64,000 nucleotides of DNA from Tricholomella constricta (taxonomy: Eukaryota; Basidiomycota; Agaricomycetes; Agaricales; Lyophyllaceae). Below, in pieces: positions 42,201 through 53,819 of this stretch. The position numbers and the translations under genes were made by a program. The stretch covers positions 186,001-250,000 of the forward strand of contig JAACJP010000023.1 in assembly GCA_013368375.1 (NCBI GenBank), given 5' to 3'. Within the stretch, counting starts at the first letter, position 1, and each line of letters opens with the position of its first letter. The notes below the pieces were generated by a model, which made no database searches, had not been told where the DNA came from, and saw only the letters and a list, made by a program, of their open reading frames with translations.

Positions 42201-42350
42201 CGCCATACCGGAATGCACTCGTTTTCATTTGACCCGGACGAAAGTAAGCAACCAAAGACCCTTGAAAGCAATATTACGACCCTACTGTTGGTACAGATTC
42301 AATTATAAGTTATACAGCACAATAAACAGGGGATATGCGGAACCGCCGAG

Positions 42351-44562
42351 TTATGGTTCCTCTCGCAGCCTCGCATGACCGATCTCCCATATCATGCGTC
42401 GCCGTAAATGGGGCATGTCTTTTTGTGTAAACCTCACAAAGTCATCGCCCCTCGATAGCCCCTGAAGAAATTGACAAGTGAAGACACCACAATCGTAACC
42501 GTTCTCCTGTTGTGGTGCCTGGCGACCGAATTAAGCACCGGACTGGAATGACAAGGAGTAGGTCAAGTCACCTCTATCGAGTAATCTTCCCAGCCAGCAA
42601 AATCGAACGGCTTTTTCTTCTTATTCCGGTGTTCGGCATCGAGGTATGCCCGCAGTGCCTACTCTGGAATGAACGGCGTAATTATAGATGAATTAGATTG
42701 ATGTATACCTTGAAAACACCATCTCTTCTTGTGCCCATACTGTCGTAAGACTCTATACGTTTCCGACGGAAATTAATCGCAGCACTTGTCCAATGTGCGT
42801 TACTGTGGTTGACGGGAATAAGGACGATATCCTTAGAAAATATGTCGACCTGGATAGGTATCAATTAGGAGTAGGTCAGCGTCAAAAACTATACTTGCCT
42901 TCTTTGTCCATTTCGCCAAACGGCCCTTATCATAACCCTCCTTCAACTTCGACCAAAAGAATGTGCTAAAGTAGTGCACGTTCAACACATTCGTTCCATT
43001 CACCCCTTGCTTTGGAGGATTTTCCTTGCAATTTTCCGACCGTCCTAGTATCAGTGCGCCATAGAAGTTGATGATCTCGTCGTTTAACCACTGGCCGGGG
43101 AACAGGCGCCTCAAATCACTGTCATTGACTTGTTCTCGAGCGTATTTTGAGATCACGCCTCGCTTATTTAGAATCACATCAACCTGGGCGTCTTCCTTGG
43201 GTGACAAGGGTGATGGGGGAACGGGCTTCGGTCTGAGCAGTTGTTCAATCCCCTCATCCTTTAGGCGATGGGATAGTCGGAGCTGTTCGAGGGAAGGCTG
43301 GAAAGGTCGTGGTGGTCGAGGTCTGTAGAAGGAAACAAGATGAGATGACTGTGTTCATTCGCAGACGTATCAACCAACGCACTCGTTGAGAGTAGCCTTT
43401 GCACGATCGAAAGCGCGGCGCAGGAATGCCATGTCGTCATTCTGTCGAAAAAACTAAATGGGCTGTCTTCCATCAACAGAATAGGACCTACGTCAGAATA
43501 AGAATGTCGTCGAGGGGAAGATACGGTCTCCTTGGCGCGTAGGTCTACCATCGAGGAGGATGCTAGAGTTCATTGAGAACATGTTGGAACAAGTCGGCAT
43601 GTAATACGCACGGGAAAATGCATCGCGCTGATCTAGCTTCTCCAGCTTGGCCTGAAACTTCAGAAGGCCTGCGAGAAGAGGTTCACACAATGTGTCGGTG
43701 AAAGAAGGCTTGATCTTACTTTGAAAGTCGGTAAAGTTTGAGGTGTATCCTGAGTTGATGGTCAGCGGAATGAGAACGAAGCCAGAAGGAACACATACCA
43801 CTACGGCGTTTTAGCTTGAATATTTTCATCTGCATCTCCTCCTTACTCTTCTTAATCTCAGCTTGTACATTTGCTTTATGCTGGAGGCTGTCTGATTAAA
43901 ACATGTTGTGTTTGTTACCCAATAGAACTGACCGCTTTTGCGTAGATATGTTCGCGGTTACGGTACCTGCGCGGTATCACTCCGTTTGCTTGTTTCCGTT
44001 TTGGAGGGAGAAGGGTATCTAGTTGTGTGTTACCACTCCTGGTATGACTAGTAGACGTTCCAGCGGTATCTGGCCGTGATAGCGTCGCCACATTACTGCC
44101 GCCGCCTAGAGATTGGTGGTTAGGAGGGGTTGCGGGCGGGTAGGGCATCCGGGATGGTGCATCAAGGTCGTTGAGTACTTTTATGTGATTACATCTTCGA
44201 CATAGGTGGTGAGCTGTGTCTGCCTTTGTAGATCGGTACTCGTCGACTCGAGGTGGGTGAGGCGCTGAGCAGGTCCGATCTCGCTCATCAGTCTGTGACG
44301 GTGCTTTAGAGTCGACTAAGTCAGAAGATGACTTGTGGGGCAGCAGCAGCAACTCACGTTGAATGCCATAAACCATTGCTTTGACGGTCTCTGTGGCGAG
44401 AGCGCCGAATTCCTTGCCAAAACTCTTCCAACGTGACAGAAGACCAACTTCTTGTGAGGCGCTAGGATTTCCCCCATCATAACCGGACATCTTTGTGCGG
44501 CGGTGCTTTGCTGAATGTAGTGGTAGTAGAGGCTCAGCAGCTGGGCGTTTGCGAGGGTTCAT
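42351..44562 (-). CDS. ULP1: SUMO protease of the ULP1/SENP family (peptidase C48)
   Basis: The leftward gene starts at 44562 (MNPRKRPAAEPLLPLHSAKH) and ends TAA at 42351-42353. The N-terminal half is basic and disordered, with a bipartite-like KRP and KHRRTK nuclear signal. The catalytic domain is C-terminal: LRRLFPGQWLNDEIINFYGA, NVLNVHYFSTFFWSKLKEGY, IVLIPVNHSNAHWTSAAINF with the catalytic His of AHW, SYDSMG with the Asp, and the oxyanion Gln plus nucleophile Cys in APQQENGYDCGVFTC. All four active-site residues are present. ULP1 matures SUMO and removes it from nuclear targets, usually at the nuclear rim. Several introns divide it; the last two (near 42675-42705 and 42525-42575) were needed to join ALRAYLDAEH and the Cys motif. 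Confidence 0.93.
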
Positions 44563-44699
44563 CGAAGGCTGGAGAGTATTAATAAAAGGCTGGCCGGATG
44601 GCTGCTGGGTAGCTCGGACGCGTCACGTGAACGAGCTTCGAACAAGCGGGGTTTGACGATTACGTAACCATCTGTTGCTGCAGCCAACGTTCACTGAAG
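44563..44699. promoter_or_regulatory. Divergent promoter ULP1 / GPATCH8-like with CACGTG and TTACGTAACCAT
   Basis: 137 bp serve both genes. It holds CACGTG at 44624-44629 and TTACGTAACCAT at 44660-44671. The same two sequences, in reverse order, occur in the WDR70 upstream gap at 51849-51882. Both look like bZIP/bHLH-type sites; binding factors are unknown. Confidence 0.4.
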
Positions 44700-46135
44700 A
44701 TGTACAGTTCGAGTTTAAAGGTACTCTAACCATGTCTCGTCCCACCAATGCGACCCATACTGCCTCTGTCTCCCTTTTACCATCCACCAGCATCCCAGGC
44801 CAGACGACGACGACGACGACGACCATGACGACGTCTCTATCGTCTCACGTACCCCTTCTCCGCCTCCGAACGACGCCGACGGTGATGTCTACATGTACGA
44901 TGAATACGTTCGAGGCACCCCTCGCGAGGTCATCACCGTCGAAACCAGAATCAAGCCAACCAACAAAGGCTTTGCCATGCTGGCCAAACTTGGATGGTCC
45001 CAAGGCCAACCTCTAGGCACATCTGGTGACGGTATGTTATCCAGTTTCTCGTCTTCCCTCTGTCATCTCAAGTCATTGTAGGACGTGTTGATCCAATCCC
45101 ATTCCAAATCAAGAGAGATTCGACTGGACTCGGAAAGACCAGCCAGGATGTCAGAATGATTGAAACAACCGTCTCCCAGCGACGTGGCTTGGATTCCGAG
45201 CGCCAACAGAAAGAGACTGAAGATCAGCGTCGGGCGCGAGAGGTGAAACTCTTATGCCCCACAGAGGTCACCCCAACTCATTTCTTACACAGGAACTGGT
45301 AGCGCGCAAATCAGCCCTCGAAAATGAAATCTCGACCACGCTCAAGGCGTTTTACTGCTCTTTATGTGACAAGCAATTCAAAAACGTGGCCCAATACGAC
45401 GAGCACACCAACTCCTACGCCCATCACCACAAGGCACGCTTCAAGGACATGCAGGCCAACGTGCGGCTCAAACCCAAGGAGGAGATTGATAAGCGGAAGG
45501 AGAAGGAGAGGAAACGTGAAGAAAAAGAGCTGCGGAAGATTGCCGCGGCCAACGGGATTAAGATGGCCAAACCGACAGCTGCTCCGCTCGTCCCCGTTGA
45601 TACGACCTCGTCAGCCAACACTGCCATAGATGTCGATACCATAGCGCCCACAAAGAAGGGTTGGGCGACGGTATCTGGAACTGGGGGCCAAGCGCCCCCA
45701 GGTAGTTCCAATCCGTCCGGTTGGGCGTCTGTTGGGTCGGGGTTTGCACCTCGCGAAGACTCGACTTCGTCCATCTCGGCGACAGGTACTGCTCCTATAT
45801 CCAGCAAGTCCTCGTCGGCTCCTGCCTTCAGGACGGCTGGCTGGACATCCCTGGACACCGGAAGCTCTCAGGCGATGCCTCCAGCTCCGGCTACAGAGCC
45901 CCCTCCACCCCCGCCGCCCGTCGCTGCTCCTCCACCTGCGCCCGCTCGGGGCGGGTGGTCGAGCACCGCTCCGAGCAGTGCACCAACCGGTTCCACTGGT
46001 TGGAGTAGAGCGGCGGTCCAGCCTATGCTACCATCGCCGCCACCTGGAAATCCCCTGCCCAGTATTCCCCTGCCTGCTCAACCGGTGCGTTCAGGATGGC
46101 AACAATTCCAGAAACCAGGGCCGAAGCGGCGGTAA
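44700..46135 (+). CDS. GPATCH8/ZNF804-like protein: G-patch plus C2H2 zinc finger
   Basis: The proposed start at 44700 gives MYSSSLK in a 21-nt exon, joined by a 70-nt intron (44721-44790) to HPRP and a run of seven Asp encoded by (GAC)7 at 44803-44823. Then come VSIVSRTPSPPPND, a G-patch (KGFAMLAKLGWSQGQPLG, GDGRVDPIPFQ, TGLGKTSQD) and a C2H2 finger (FYCSLCDKQFKNVAQYDEH and SYAHHHKARFKDM). This order is that of human GPATCH8. The C-terminus is low in complexity (Pro/Gly/Ser/Trp-rich with repeated GWxS motifs such as SGWASVG, RTAGWTSLD, RGGWSSTAP). G-patch proteins activate DEAH RNA helicases; GPATCH8 acts in splicing. An alternative ATG at 44733 lies in another frame and cannot reach the conserved part without frameshifting. 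Confidence 0.8.
44803..44823 (+). repeat. (GAC)7 microsatellite, coding
   Basis: Seven perfect GAC codons, followed by CAT GAC GAC, encode an Asp run in the GPATCH8-like protein. Length is likely to vary between strains. Confidence 0.9.
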
Positions 46136-46393
46136 ATTTAAATTTAGGCACTTGCATGCAACACGGATAATGTGGGGAATATTGTTTCAAGTTTTAACTA
46201 AAGAGCTACAATGGGTGTTGTTGTATGACGTCTGTCGGCAATTGCTGGTAATGGAACTATGTAAGGTCGATAAGGTTGCCAAGAAGGGGATGGGGCTTCG
46301 CAATACGGATGAGCAAGAACGTAAAAATATAGTAAGGGAGTAAGAGCAAATAAGTCCAATGAGCTTGTAGGGGGAACGAATATTAAAAACGTA

Positions 46394-49147
46394 TTACTCT
46401 GAATCACTGCCCGAGCTATCCGAGTCGCTGGAGTCGGATGAGTGGTCGCTGTCCACCTCGCGCGCGGGAGGTAGTGAGGCGCCACCGTTCTCTTTGCGGT
46501 CGAACAGTAGCATCCGCTCCTCCAGTAACCTGATCTTCTCGGCCTCCACATCTTCGTCCATGCTCTTCCGCTTGAGGCCCCCCGTCCCTGTGCCTTTGCC
46601 TGGCCGGTTACGTTTTGTCGGCGGGGCACGCAGAGGACGCAGCACAAAGTTGTAAAGTTTGGTCAGAACTGCCGCTGGCAGCAGATCAATCTCCAGCTCT
46701 ATTTCTTCTGTACTCTAAAGGCACGACATGAGAGGTGTATAGGAATGACAGGGGAAAAAAACACACGTCTTTGATTTCCGGCACACCCTCATGAATGATC
46801 TGTATAACCTTCTCGAGCTTTGTCTCGTCGAGTTTAGCGATCGACTCGCTCAAGTCCTTCTTCTGCTCAAACGTCAGGACGTCGTTGTCGGCGATGGGCT
46901 TTTTCAGCTTCTTCTTTTGTGACGACGACTTGGCTTTGCTGTTACTGGTCACCTTGGAGGAAGACGCAACGGGCGGCTTTTCCCGTTTCTCTTTCTTCTT
47001 CTTTTCCTTAGGAAGCTTGTTATTCTTGAGCGCAGCAATGTTGCCCCGCATGGCCTCGATCTGACTCTCCATCATAGCGATCGCACCTGTGACATCTGTT
47101 AGCACCCCACGCCTCCGTCAGGACATATATTAATTCTGGAACTGTCACTCACGTTGTCGTTCCTCATCGCTATCGTCATCCTCCTCTTCGTCCTCATCCT
47201 CGCTCATGGTATTGCGGAGTGGAGGAAGCGACTTCCACTTGTCGTCGAAAACACGCTGAAGTTCGATACCGGCTTGGTTGACAGACGTTCCAGCAGGATT
47301 GAAGACAAAGCAGTTCCTGATCATGAGCTTAAAGTCATCGAAAAATTTCTGAGCGGTGTTGTATAGATTGGCGTCGAGCTTCTTTCGCATAGTCGCAAGG
47401 TCCATGGGCCTTTTCACCAGCTTAGGGTAAGAAGGGATGTCGAGCTTTACCCAATCTAAAAGAGAGAGTCGGCCCAAGAAAATCGAGGAAAAGCGAGGTC
47501 GACTCACCGACCGGCTCGTAAAAAGGGCTTGCAAAAGCCATGTATTGCTTCTTGTGCAAGTCACTCAACAACCTGCTGCAGAACCTGAGCTGTTCCGCAG
47601 AACCGTCGTCCTTCCCTCTCTTCATCTTGCGGTGCTTCTTGGGTGGATCGGCATAGGCTAAGTCCTTTGGCGGGGGTGGATGGATCTCGCGCTTGGGGCG
47701 ACCGACGGCCTCATTTTCCGAGCGCCGAATGACGGGGACGGAGGTCGACGGGCGGCGAGCGGCTATAGTCTTCTTCGGCGGTGCGACGGGCGGCGGCGGC
47801 GGCGGTGGAGGGGTTGCTACCTTTTTTACGATGGCTGGTTTAAACTGTAAAGAACGTCGACTTGATTAAACGTAAGTAAAGAAAAAGCCAAAAGGTAAGA
47901 CAAACCTCTGCTGCGGCTGGCATGTGCTTAATCTGCTTATCAAAAACCTGCTCAACCCGTTTCCCCATCATCGACACGGCGTGGTCTGGACCGTTGAAGG
48001 TTATGCAGTTCTGGAATATTAGACGAACGTCGTTTATGAACTCGTCGGTGTTATGGTAACGGGGGTTGCTGGGGTTGGGATCGGGTTTGTTGGGATTCGA
48101 CGCGACCAGTTTGCGCTCGATGGTCGAGAAATCCATAGGCATTTTGATGATAGAGGGATAATGAGGAATGTTGAGCGCGACATAGTCGACTGGTCGTAGG
48201 AAGGGACCAGCGTCTTTCAGTTTCTTTAGTGAACGTATAGTTGACTGGCAGAATCTGAATTGGGCGGGAGTGATGGTCGACACGGCAGATAGAGGTTGGG
48301 CAGGCGGGGCAGGCGTGCTGGCAGTCGATACGAGGGCAGACCCTGGAGGTGGAGTGGCGGACTTCAGAAGGACGACGCAGGAAAAGACAGATTAGAACGC
48401 CCGTACTGGCGTACAAAAGAAATCGGGCTTACATTTGGCATAGGTTCATCAGGCTCACTCTGCATTCGTGCCCTCTTTGCCGGCGGAGGCTTATCATCAT
48501 CATCATCGTGCAGAGCAGGTTCGGCCGGTGTAGAGTACGCGGGCGACGCGCCGGTGTGCTGGATATCGGCCATTGAAGAGTCTGCGTGGAGGAGGCCAGG
48601 GGTGGTGGCAGGTGTGTCAGTGGCATCCCGCATGACGACATCATCGTGGGCGGCATCGTGGACGCCATTGGGGCCGGGTTCAGAAGATTCTTCGGCCATT
48701 CCGACGTCTTCGAGAAGCTCGCCCGACGGCGGGGGTGAAGAGCCACTGGGCGGATGAATCGGGATTGTTGCTTGGTTGAGGATGAATGAGATGGAAGTTG
48801 CACGGAGGAACAAACAACAGCGACATACATGGATCGACCTGAGGAATGGTGGAGGTAGTATCGGGCTTTTCGATAGGTTCGAGCTGCTTTATGGGCATGG
48901 GCTCATGACGGACGTCGCTCTCCTGTTCCTGAAAGTCGATGTCTATCTTCACATCGGGCGCGACCATGTTGGAGATGGGCGTTGCAGGAGACTCGGCTGC
49001 GGGGGAGTGCTGACGTTGTGTGGAGTCGCCGTTGATGTGCTTGATGTCGCCATTGGCGACGAGGTCAGGTGTGGGATGGTCGTGGACGCCGTTGGGGGCA
49101 ATGGCAACGGCGTGACCAGAATCCAACGATGAATGGACATTGTTCAT
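46394..49147 (-). CDS. BDF1: BET-family double bromodomain protein (BDF1/BRD4-like)
   Basis: The leftward gene starts at 49147 (MNNVHSSLDSGHAVAIAPNG) and ends TAA at 46394-46396. After an acidic disordered N-terminus with DDDDKPPPAKRARMQS come two bromodomains: the first with AGPFLRPVDYVALNIPHYPS, MPMDFSTIERKL and IFQNCITFNGPD, the second with LHKKQYMAFASPFYEPVDWV, RPMDLATMRKKL and MIRNCFVFNPAGTSVNQAG. Both keep the acetyl-lysine Asn (NCITFN, NCFVFN). An ET domain follows (VLTFEQKKDLSESIAKLDET with DLLPAAVLTKLYNFV), then an acidic Ser-rich tail. BDF1 binds acetylated histone H4 and connects to TFIID. At least six introns. Same strand as WDR70, whose stop is about 210 bp upstream. Confidence 0.95.
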
Positions 49148-49356
49148 AATTGGCGCGTGACTGTCACGGCGTGACAGAGGAGTGTAGAAGATTTGTGAGG
49201 GGACTTAGGGGGATCCGAAGCTGGCATGGTCTTTATAGCCCAGAAAATTTAAGGTTCAGATCTCCCGCGCAGGGGCCATCTCTTTTCGCTCCCATCGTCC
49301 CTCCCGCTGCCCCGCCTTTCCTCCTTGACCAGCACATCCATGCCCCCCCTTTGCGC

Positions 49357-51788
49357 CTACTCTTCCTCCTCTTCCTCGGTGGCCGCTGGCGCAAATACTG
49401 GCTTCGGCTGGTTTACCTTCCAGGCTAACAAGGTTTCGGAAAGAACCGCCACGTCAGTAACCATAAATACACACAAATAGCGCCCGTTTTTTCAAGCTCC
49501 GCACACACGGCCGATCGCCCAGAGAGACTTCTAACTCACCTCCTGTCCACTGCGGGTCGCTCTCTGCCTGTTCCGCGTATTTGAGCAGAGCTTCGCGAGG
49601 CTGCACAGTGTAAAAAGTCAGCATCCATCGTCCACAATTATCCCATCAGTGCCAACGGCAACCATCACGAGATAATGAGCATAAAAAGGAGGCTGTCAAA
49701 AGAAGCCGCAGCTAGCGTGCGCAAAAGCGACACACATGAAAATAAATAAAAAATAGGAGAACACGCACATCCTGGTCCCGAGTCGTGTCCCGCACCAAAT
49801 TCTGCACGACGTGCTGTGTCGCACTCGCACCAACCCTACCACCCCTTCCAGGCCCCGTAACAGGCAGCTCTGGCCGCTTGCTCTTCCTCGGATCCAGCCT
49901 ATCCTTCTCCGCCTTGCGCTTCGTGCCTCGTCCTGGATCCATGTCCCGGAACATTGGCAGTGCGTGCGGTGTGATAATCGACGGCGCCGCCAGTGCATCC
50001 GACACATCTTCAATCGTCACTTTCCTCGGCGGTCCCTTGTTCAGTAGCAGCTTCGCCCCATTCAGCGATGTCATCGGCGAGTACAGCACACATATCTGCC
50101 CATTCGACAGTCCCGTGACGATCTATGAACGTTGCGATCAAGATAATATCTTGTATCATCGATAGAACCATCTACATACCTGATTGATCTTCGAATGCCA
50201 GAAAACTCTGACAGGCGTCGAGTCCACCTCCAGCGCTTTGACCACCTCGAAACTGTTTTTCTCCAAGAACATCAGATTACCTTTCCCCCCTTTCGAGGTC
50301 GCTCCCGAGCCCGTAATGATGTATTTGTCGTCAGGGCTGAACATGGCGTTCGTATTGGGATACAGTGTCGTGAGGTTCGACCGCGTCACGAGTGGTTTCT
50401 TGAATGCACGAAGGTCCCATACTTGCATCCAGATTAGATATGATAGTCATCATGGCCGAGGCAACGTACATTTCACTGTGTCATCTCCGCCTCTTGTCAG
50501 AACTGTACGCCCATCGACGGAGAATGTCATAGACCCTGTCTCCGTTCCTTTACCGTGAGCACCTTCGATAGTCATACTCGGCCTCACAAAGTTGGAGCTT
50601 GTCTGCCACAAGTGGAACGCGCCATCCAAGCAAGCTGATGAAAGGGTAAGAAGCGATTTCAAGGATATAGCGAATCAACACTAACCGCCGCCGATGAGCC
50701 TGCCGTCTGTGGAATAACCACAAGTTGTAATTTTTGTTCTCGCCCCCCGTTCCTTTGATTTGGCAACAATGACCGTCTTCTGCTTTCGCTTGTTCTCGAC
50801 GTCCCATATCCTAAGTATATGATCAGCGTTGCACACCAACGCGGCACAAGCGAATGTACCTGATCGTTGAGTCAGCAGACGACGTTATGAAAACCTTGGG
50901 GTCGTGAGGATGCCAGGCGCAGGATGACAATTCTCCAACATGACCACTGAGTTTTCCTTTCAGTCACAAGTTAGGGAACAAGTAAGTCAAGGCGGAACTC
51001 ACGACGTGTGCCTCATGTCACGAATATAAGGGTCTCCCTTGATGTAAGTGGCCCTATCAGTCAGGTTGATATCCAGTTCTCGTTCACAAATAGAGACAAC
51101 ATACTCTTCTTCGCCATCGCGGTCAAACAGCTTGATCTGGGTCGTCCCAGAAACAACAAGGAACTTTTGACCGTCATTTGAATATTTCAGGTCATGTATC
51201 TTGGAGAAAAAATCAGCATTCTCACTCTAGAAGAAAGTGGGGAGAACGCACATAGTAGGTCCCGACAGGCTCCCAGCTCTTGAACGGCTTACATCGTGTG
51301 TCCATACCACCAAAGTCCCATAACTTGCAGTCATAATCATGCGAACCAGACACGATGCGCGCACCAGATGGATCCAACGCCAGTGCAGATACAACCTTTG
51401 TGTGGTCTTTGAGAGTGATTTCATGCGTTATGGGAAACTGGGGCTGGTCGTCGTCGTAATTTTCATGGTCGGAAGGGTCATATTCAGGCTCTTCATGGTC
51501 GCTCTTTGCGGCTGCAGGTGGCGTCGAGATGCTTGGTTCGTGAGGAACTGGCACCTTTAAAAGACCATTGGATGGCCCAGGAGTGTTCTCGGTTGCAGTC
51601 GATTCCTCGACAAGGTTGGGAGTGGGCTGGGTGGCGGTGAGTGGATTTCCTTCGTGTGAAACAGAAACGGAACACACCTCGACCCCTCGCTTGTTTTTAT
51701 CAAAGCGTGAAGGATCCAGCTTTTTCTTCGTGCTGGCCTTGCCGAACCCAGAGATGCCCATAGCTGCGAGCATGTCCATGTCTGCCAT
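49357..51788 (-). CDS. WDR70: WD40-repeat protein WDR70 (Gastrulation defective 1 homolog)
   Basis: The leftward gene starts at 51788 (MADMDMLAAMGISGFGKAST) and ends TAG at 49357-49359. The opening MGISGFGK plus KKKLDPSRFDKNKRG, the acidic DPSDHENYDDD linker and PITHEITLKDHTKVVSALAL, then SGSHDYDCKLWDFGGMD are characteristic of WDR70, a seven-blade propeller protein. Later repeats include DGQKFLVVSGTTQ, IRIWD-type strands and VWDLRAFKKPL. The C-terminus reads REALLKYAEQAESDPQW, joined through two unusually long introns (49425-49539, 115 nt; 49601-49768, 168 nt) to AWKVNQPKPVFAPA and an EEEEEE end. WDR70 has been linked to splicing and to H2B ubiquitylation at DNA breaks with Crb2. Introns in the rest are about 50-60 nt. 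Confidence 0.93.
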
Positions 51789-51962
51789 TTGAGCGTCGTG
51801 TCGTCGATGACTTAGGGCCGCGCTTGCACCGCCAAGATGGAGTGAGGGTTACGTAACCATACCATTAGATACCGATCACGTGTGAAAGGTGCTTGTTTCG
51901 AAGACGATGCCACAGACGGACTCGGGCACTCCAGACTTCACCTCCACCTTGCTTCACAAGTC
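51789..51962. promoter_or_regulatory. Divergent promoter WDR70 / 51963 gene with palindrome GGTTACGTAACC
   Basis: A perfect 12-bp palindrome GGTTACGTAACC (51847-51858, part of TTACGTAACCAT 51849-51860) and a CACGTG (51877-51882) lie 60-95 bp from the starts. This repeats the pair seen at 44624-44671. Confidence 0.4.
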
Positions 51963-52643
51963 ATGCTGAAACGCCAGCGACCAGCCTCCCCCCCTCCATC
52001 TATGCCCACAGTTCCATTGCTCGTCCATCCTTTACCGTTCGACATGGAAGCCAGGCGCGATCTGAAACGACGACGAGTCTTTCCCCCATCCCTCGATGGA
52101 AACTCGAGAGGATGGGGTGTGCCAATACCAGCCAGCGGTTGTGATGATGATGACGATGAATATATGTCCAACGAGGATGAGCCAGTAGAGAGAAATGGCG
52201 ATAGATCGGCATGGCCGGCGCACTCGAGCGAGTACAAGGCAGCCAACAATGTCCTTCACGAATTGCACACCCTGCAGCAGCATAGGCTCCTCTTTTCATC
52301 GTCGTGCACCTCAACCTCTCATATCCCAGTGAATGACCGCTCTTCCGTAAATCCGTCAAACCCGGACGCCCATGACATGCGTTCAAAGATGCTTACGGCA
52401 CCCCGCCCTCTTGCGCCGATCAAGGACCCAGCATTTGACACATCGGGCTCTGCGGGCTCGCATCCCTCGGAAGACGAAATCATCCGAGTGACAGAGCGCT
52501 ACGAAGACACCAACAGGTCTCGCAGCCTCACACAGACCTGATAATCCAATTTCTGACTTTCATGCTTCTGAAGGCTTCTGGGAACCCTATTCTTATCTCG
52601 AAGACGACAACTAGGCGTTGTGGGCGAGGACCACTCCTCATAG
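51963..52643 (+). CDS. Conserved basidiomycete-type protein of unknown function, nuclear-looking
   Basis: Two exons joined at about 52515 by a 57-nt intron. The protein of over 200 aa starts MLKRQRPASPPPSMPTVPLL and contains DLKRRRVFPP (a possible nuclear signal), an acidic DDDDDEYMSNEDEP run, SSEYKAANNVLHELHTLQQH (a helical segment likely conserved), and near the end VTERYEDTNRLLGTLFLSRR followed by QLGVVGEDHSS. The conserved parts are the N-terminal KRQRPASPP, the ANNxLHELHxLQQHR helix and the C-terminal helix. I recall similar proteins in other mushrooms but no known domain. An upstream ATG at 51882 would add 27 residues; the MLKRQRP start fits conservation better. It converges with frataxin. 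Confidence 0.7.
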
Positions 52644-52984
52644 ATGTATGTTGGGTTTTTCGATATGCACAGGGGGACTGCTGATTTCCATTAATAGTCC
52701 TTCTCTTCGATCTAGTTGCATTGGACCCATCGCATTAGATGAACGCATCGGCCTCGAAGCTCTCATACTTAAGCATTTTTCATCAGGCATTCTTGCATTT
52801 GTACAATAATGACGCATCATTTTTATTAATTCATGCTATCGAGAACATGCAAAATATTAGCCGTTTCGAAGGCTATGTAGTCCTTGTCGTGCGGTATAAC
52901 CGCTAGTTTGAGATGCAAGGCCACCGCTCACCCGCAAATTCCAATACTCTATTCTTGCACCCTGTAATCAGTATTCTATCCACG
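52644..52984. other. Convergent intergenic stretch, nothing recognised
   Basis: 341 bp between the stops of the 51963 gene and frataxin. Short frames only. It should hold both 3' UTRs. Confidence 0.5.
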
Positions 52985-53683
52985 TCAAGGAAGTTGCGAT
53001 GCTGGCCCTGTCAAGCCCACATCCACGGGTTGGTCCAAGGCTTTACTGAGCTCGTCATTTAGAAGGTCTCCCAATGCACAGCCGTCTCTGGAATACAGCC
53101 AGTTATCGTCGGCCTCGGAGTAGTCGTATCGTTTCGGCCCACTAGATGAAAGTGAACCTTTGGTTCGTGATTCGGTCAACCGGGGGGATAGAAGCATACC
53201 TGAAGGGTGACGATAACCATATCTGCTTGTTGGGGGGCTGCTTGTTGATGACATAGGTCCCTTTGTCTCCCAGAATGAGAGTTAGAACACCACTCTGTGC
53301 ATACCGATGAATGAGTCGAAATCCGGTCGGAGGCTGCAAAAATACGCGCACATGATATTCGACTTCAAAAGTCGGGTTTCCCAAGTCGTCGAGAATGGCC
53401 TCCAAGGATTCAAGTAGGGAGTCCATAGTCGTATCAGATAATGCGTGGTATCTTTCCATGGGCAAGTCGCTGTAATTCCGATGTAAGTAGGGTCAAGACA
53501 TTGGCCAAAGGTGGCACACCTTGTGATTACTTGGGGTGGGGGCGTGCTCATCATCCGACATTGCTTATGTGGACGAAATGGACGCAAGCGTGGTGTATGG
53601 CTTGGTCGATGACCATTAACCACTGCACGACTTGCGGTGACGGCAAGGCGCGTCGCCAGGAGTCGGAAGTTCTGGGAGAACAT
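52985..53683 (-). CDS. YFH1: Frataxin, mitochondrial
   Basis: The leftward gene starts at 53683 ([20 protein letters not shown]), a basic hydroxylated presequence typical of mitochondrial import, and ends TGA at 52985-52987. The frataxin fold follows after introns: [20 protein letters not shown], the acidic helix continuing [19 protein letters not shown], then [20 protein letters not shown], the SPFSGPKRYD turn and [18 protein letters not shown]. The conserved [14 protein letters not shown] motif is diagnostic. Frataxin accelerates persulfide transfer on the NFS1-ISD11-ISCU complex in iron-sulfur cluster assembly. Three introns separate the presequence, the acidic helix, the sheet and the C-terminal part. 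The C-terminal ending [11 protein letters not shown] extends slightly past the fold. Confidence 0.93.
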
Positions 53684-53819
53684 GCCAGTCGGAAACGAAA
53701 ATCTAATTTAGGGTTAGGTTCACAAACTCCGACTGGTTGCATGTCATTGTCCCACCAACGTATTACATGCTCTAGTACTATTCAAGCAGTACAATACATA
53801 CACAAGGCCCGAAATGCAT

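Noticed and set aside
44733..45016. Frame starting MSRPTNATHTASVSLLPS in front of the G-patch protein
   Set aside because: It runs out of frame with the conserved G-patch part; the 21-nt exon at 44700 with a 70-nt intron connects in frame instead.
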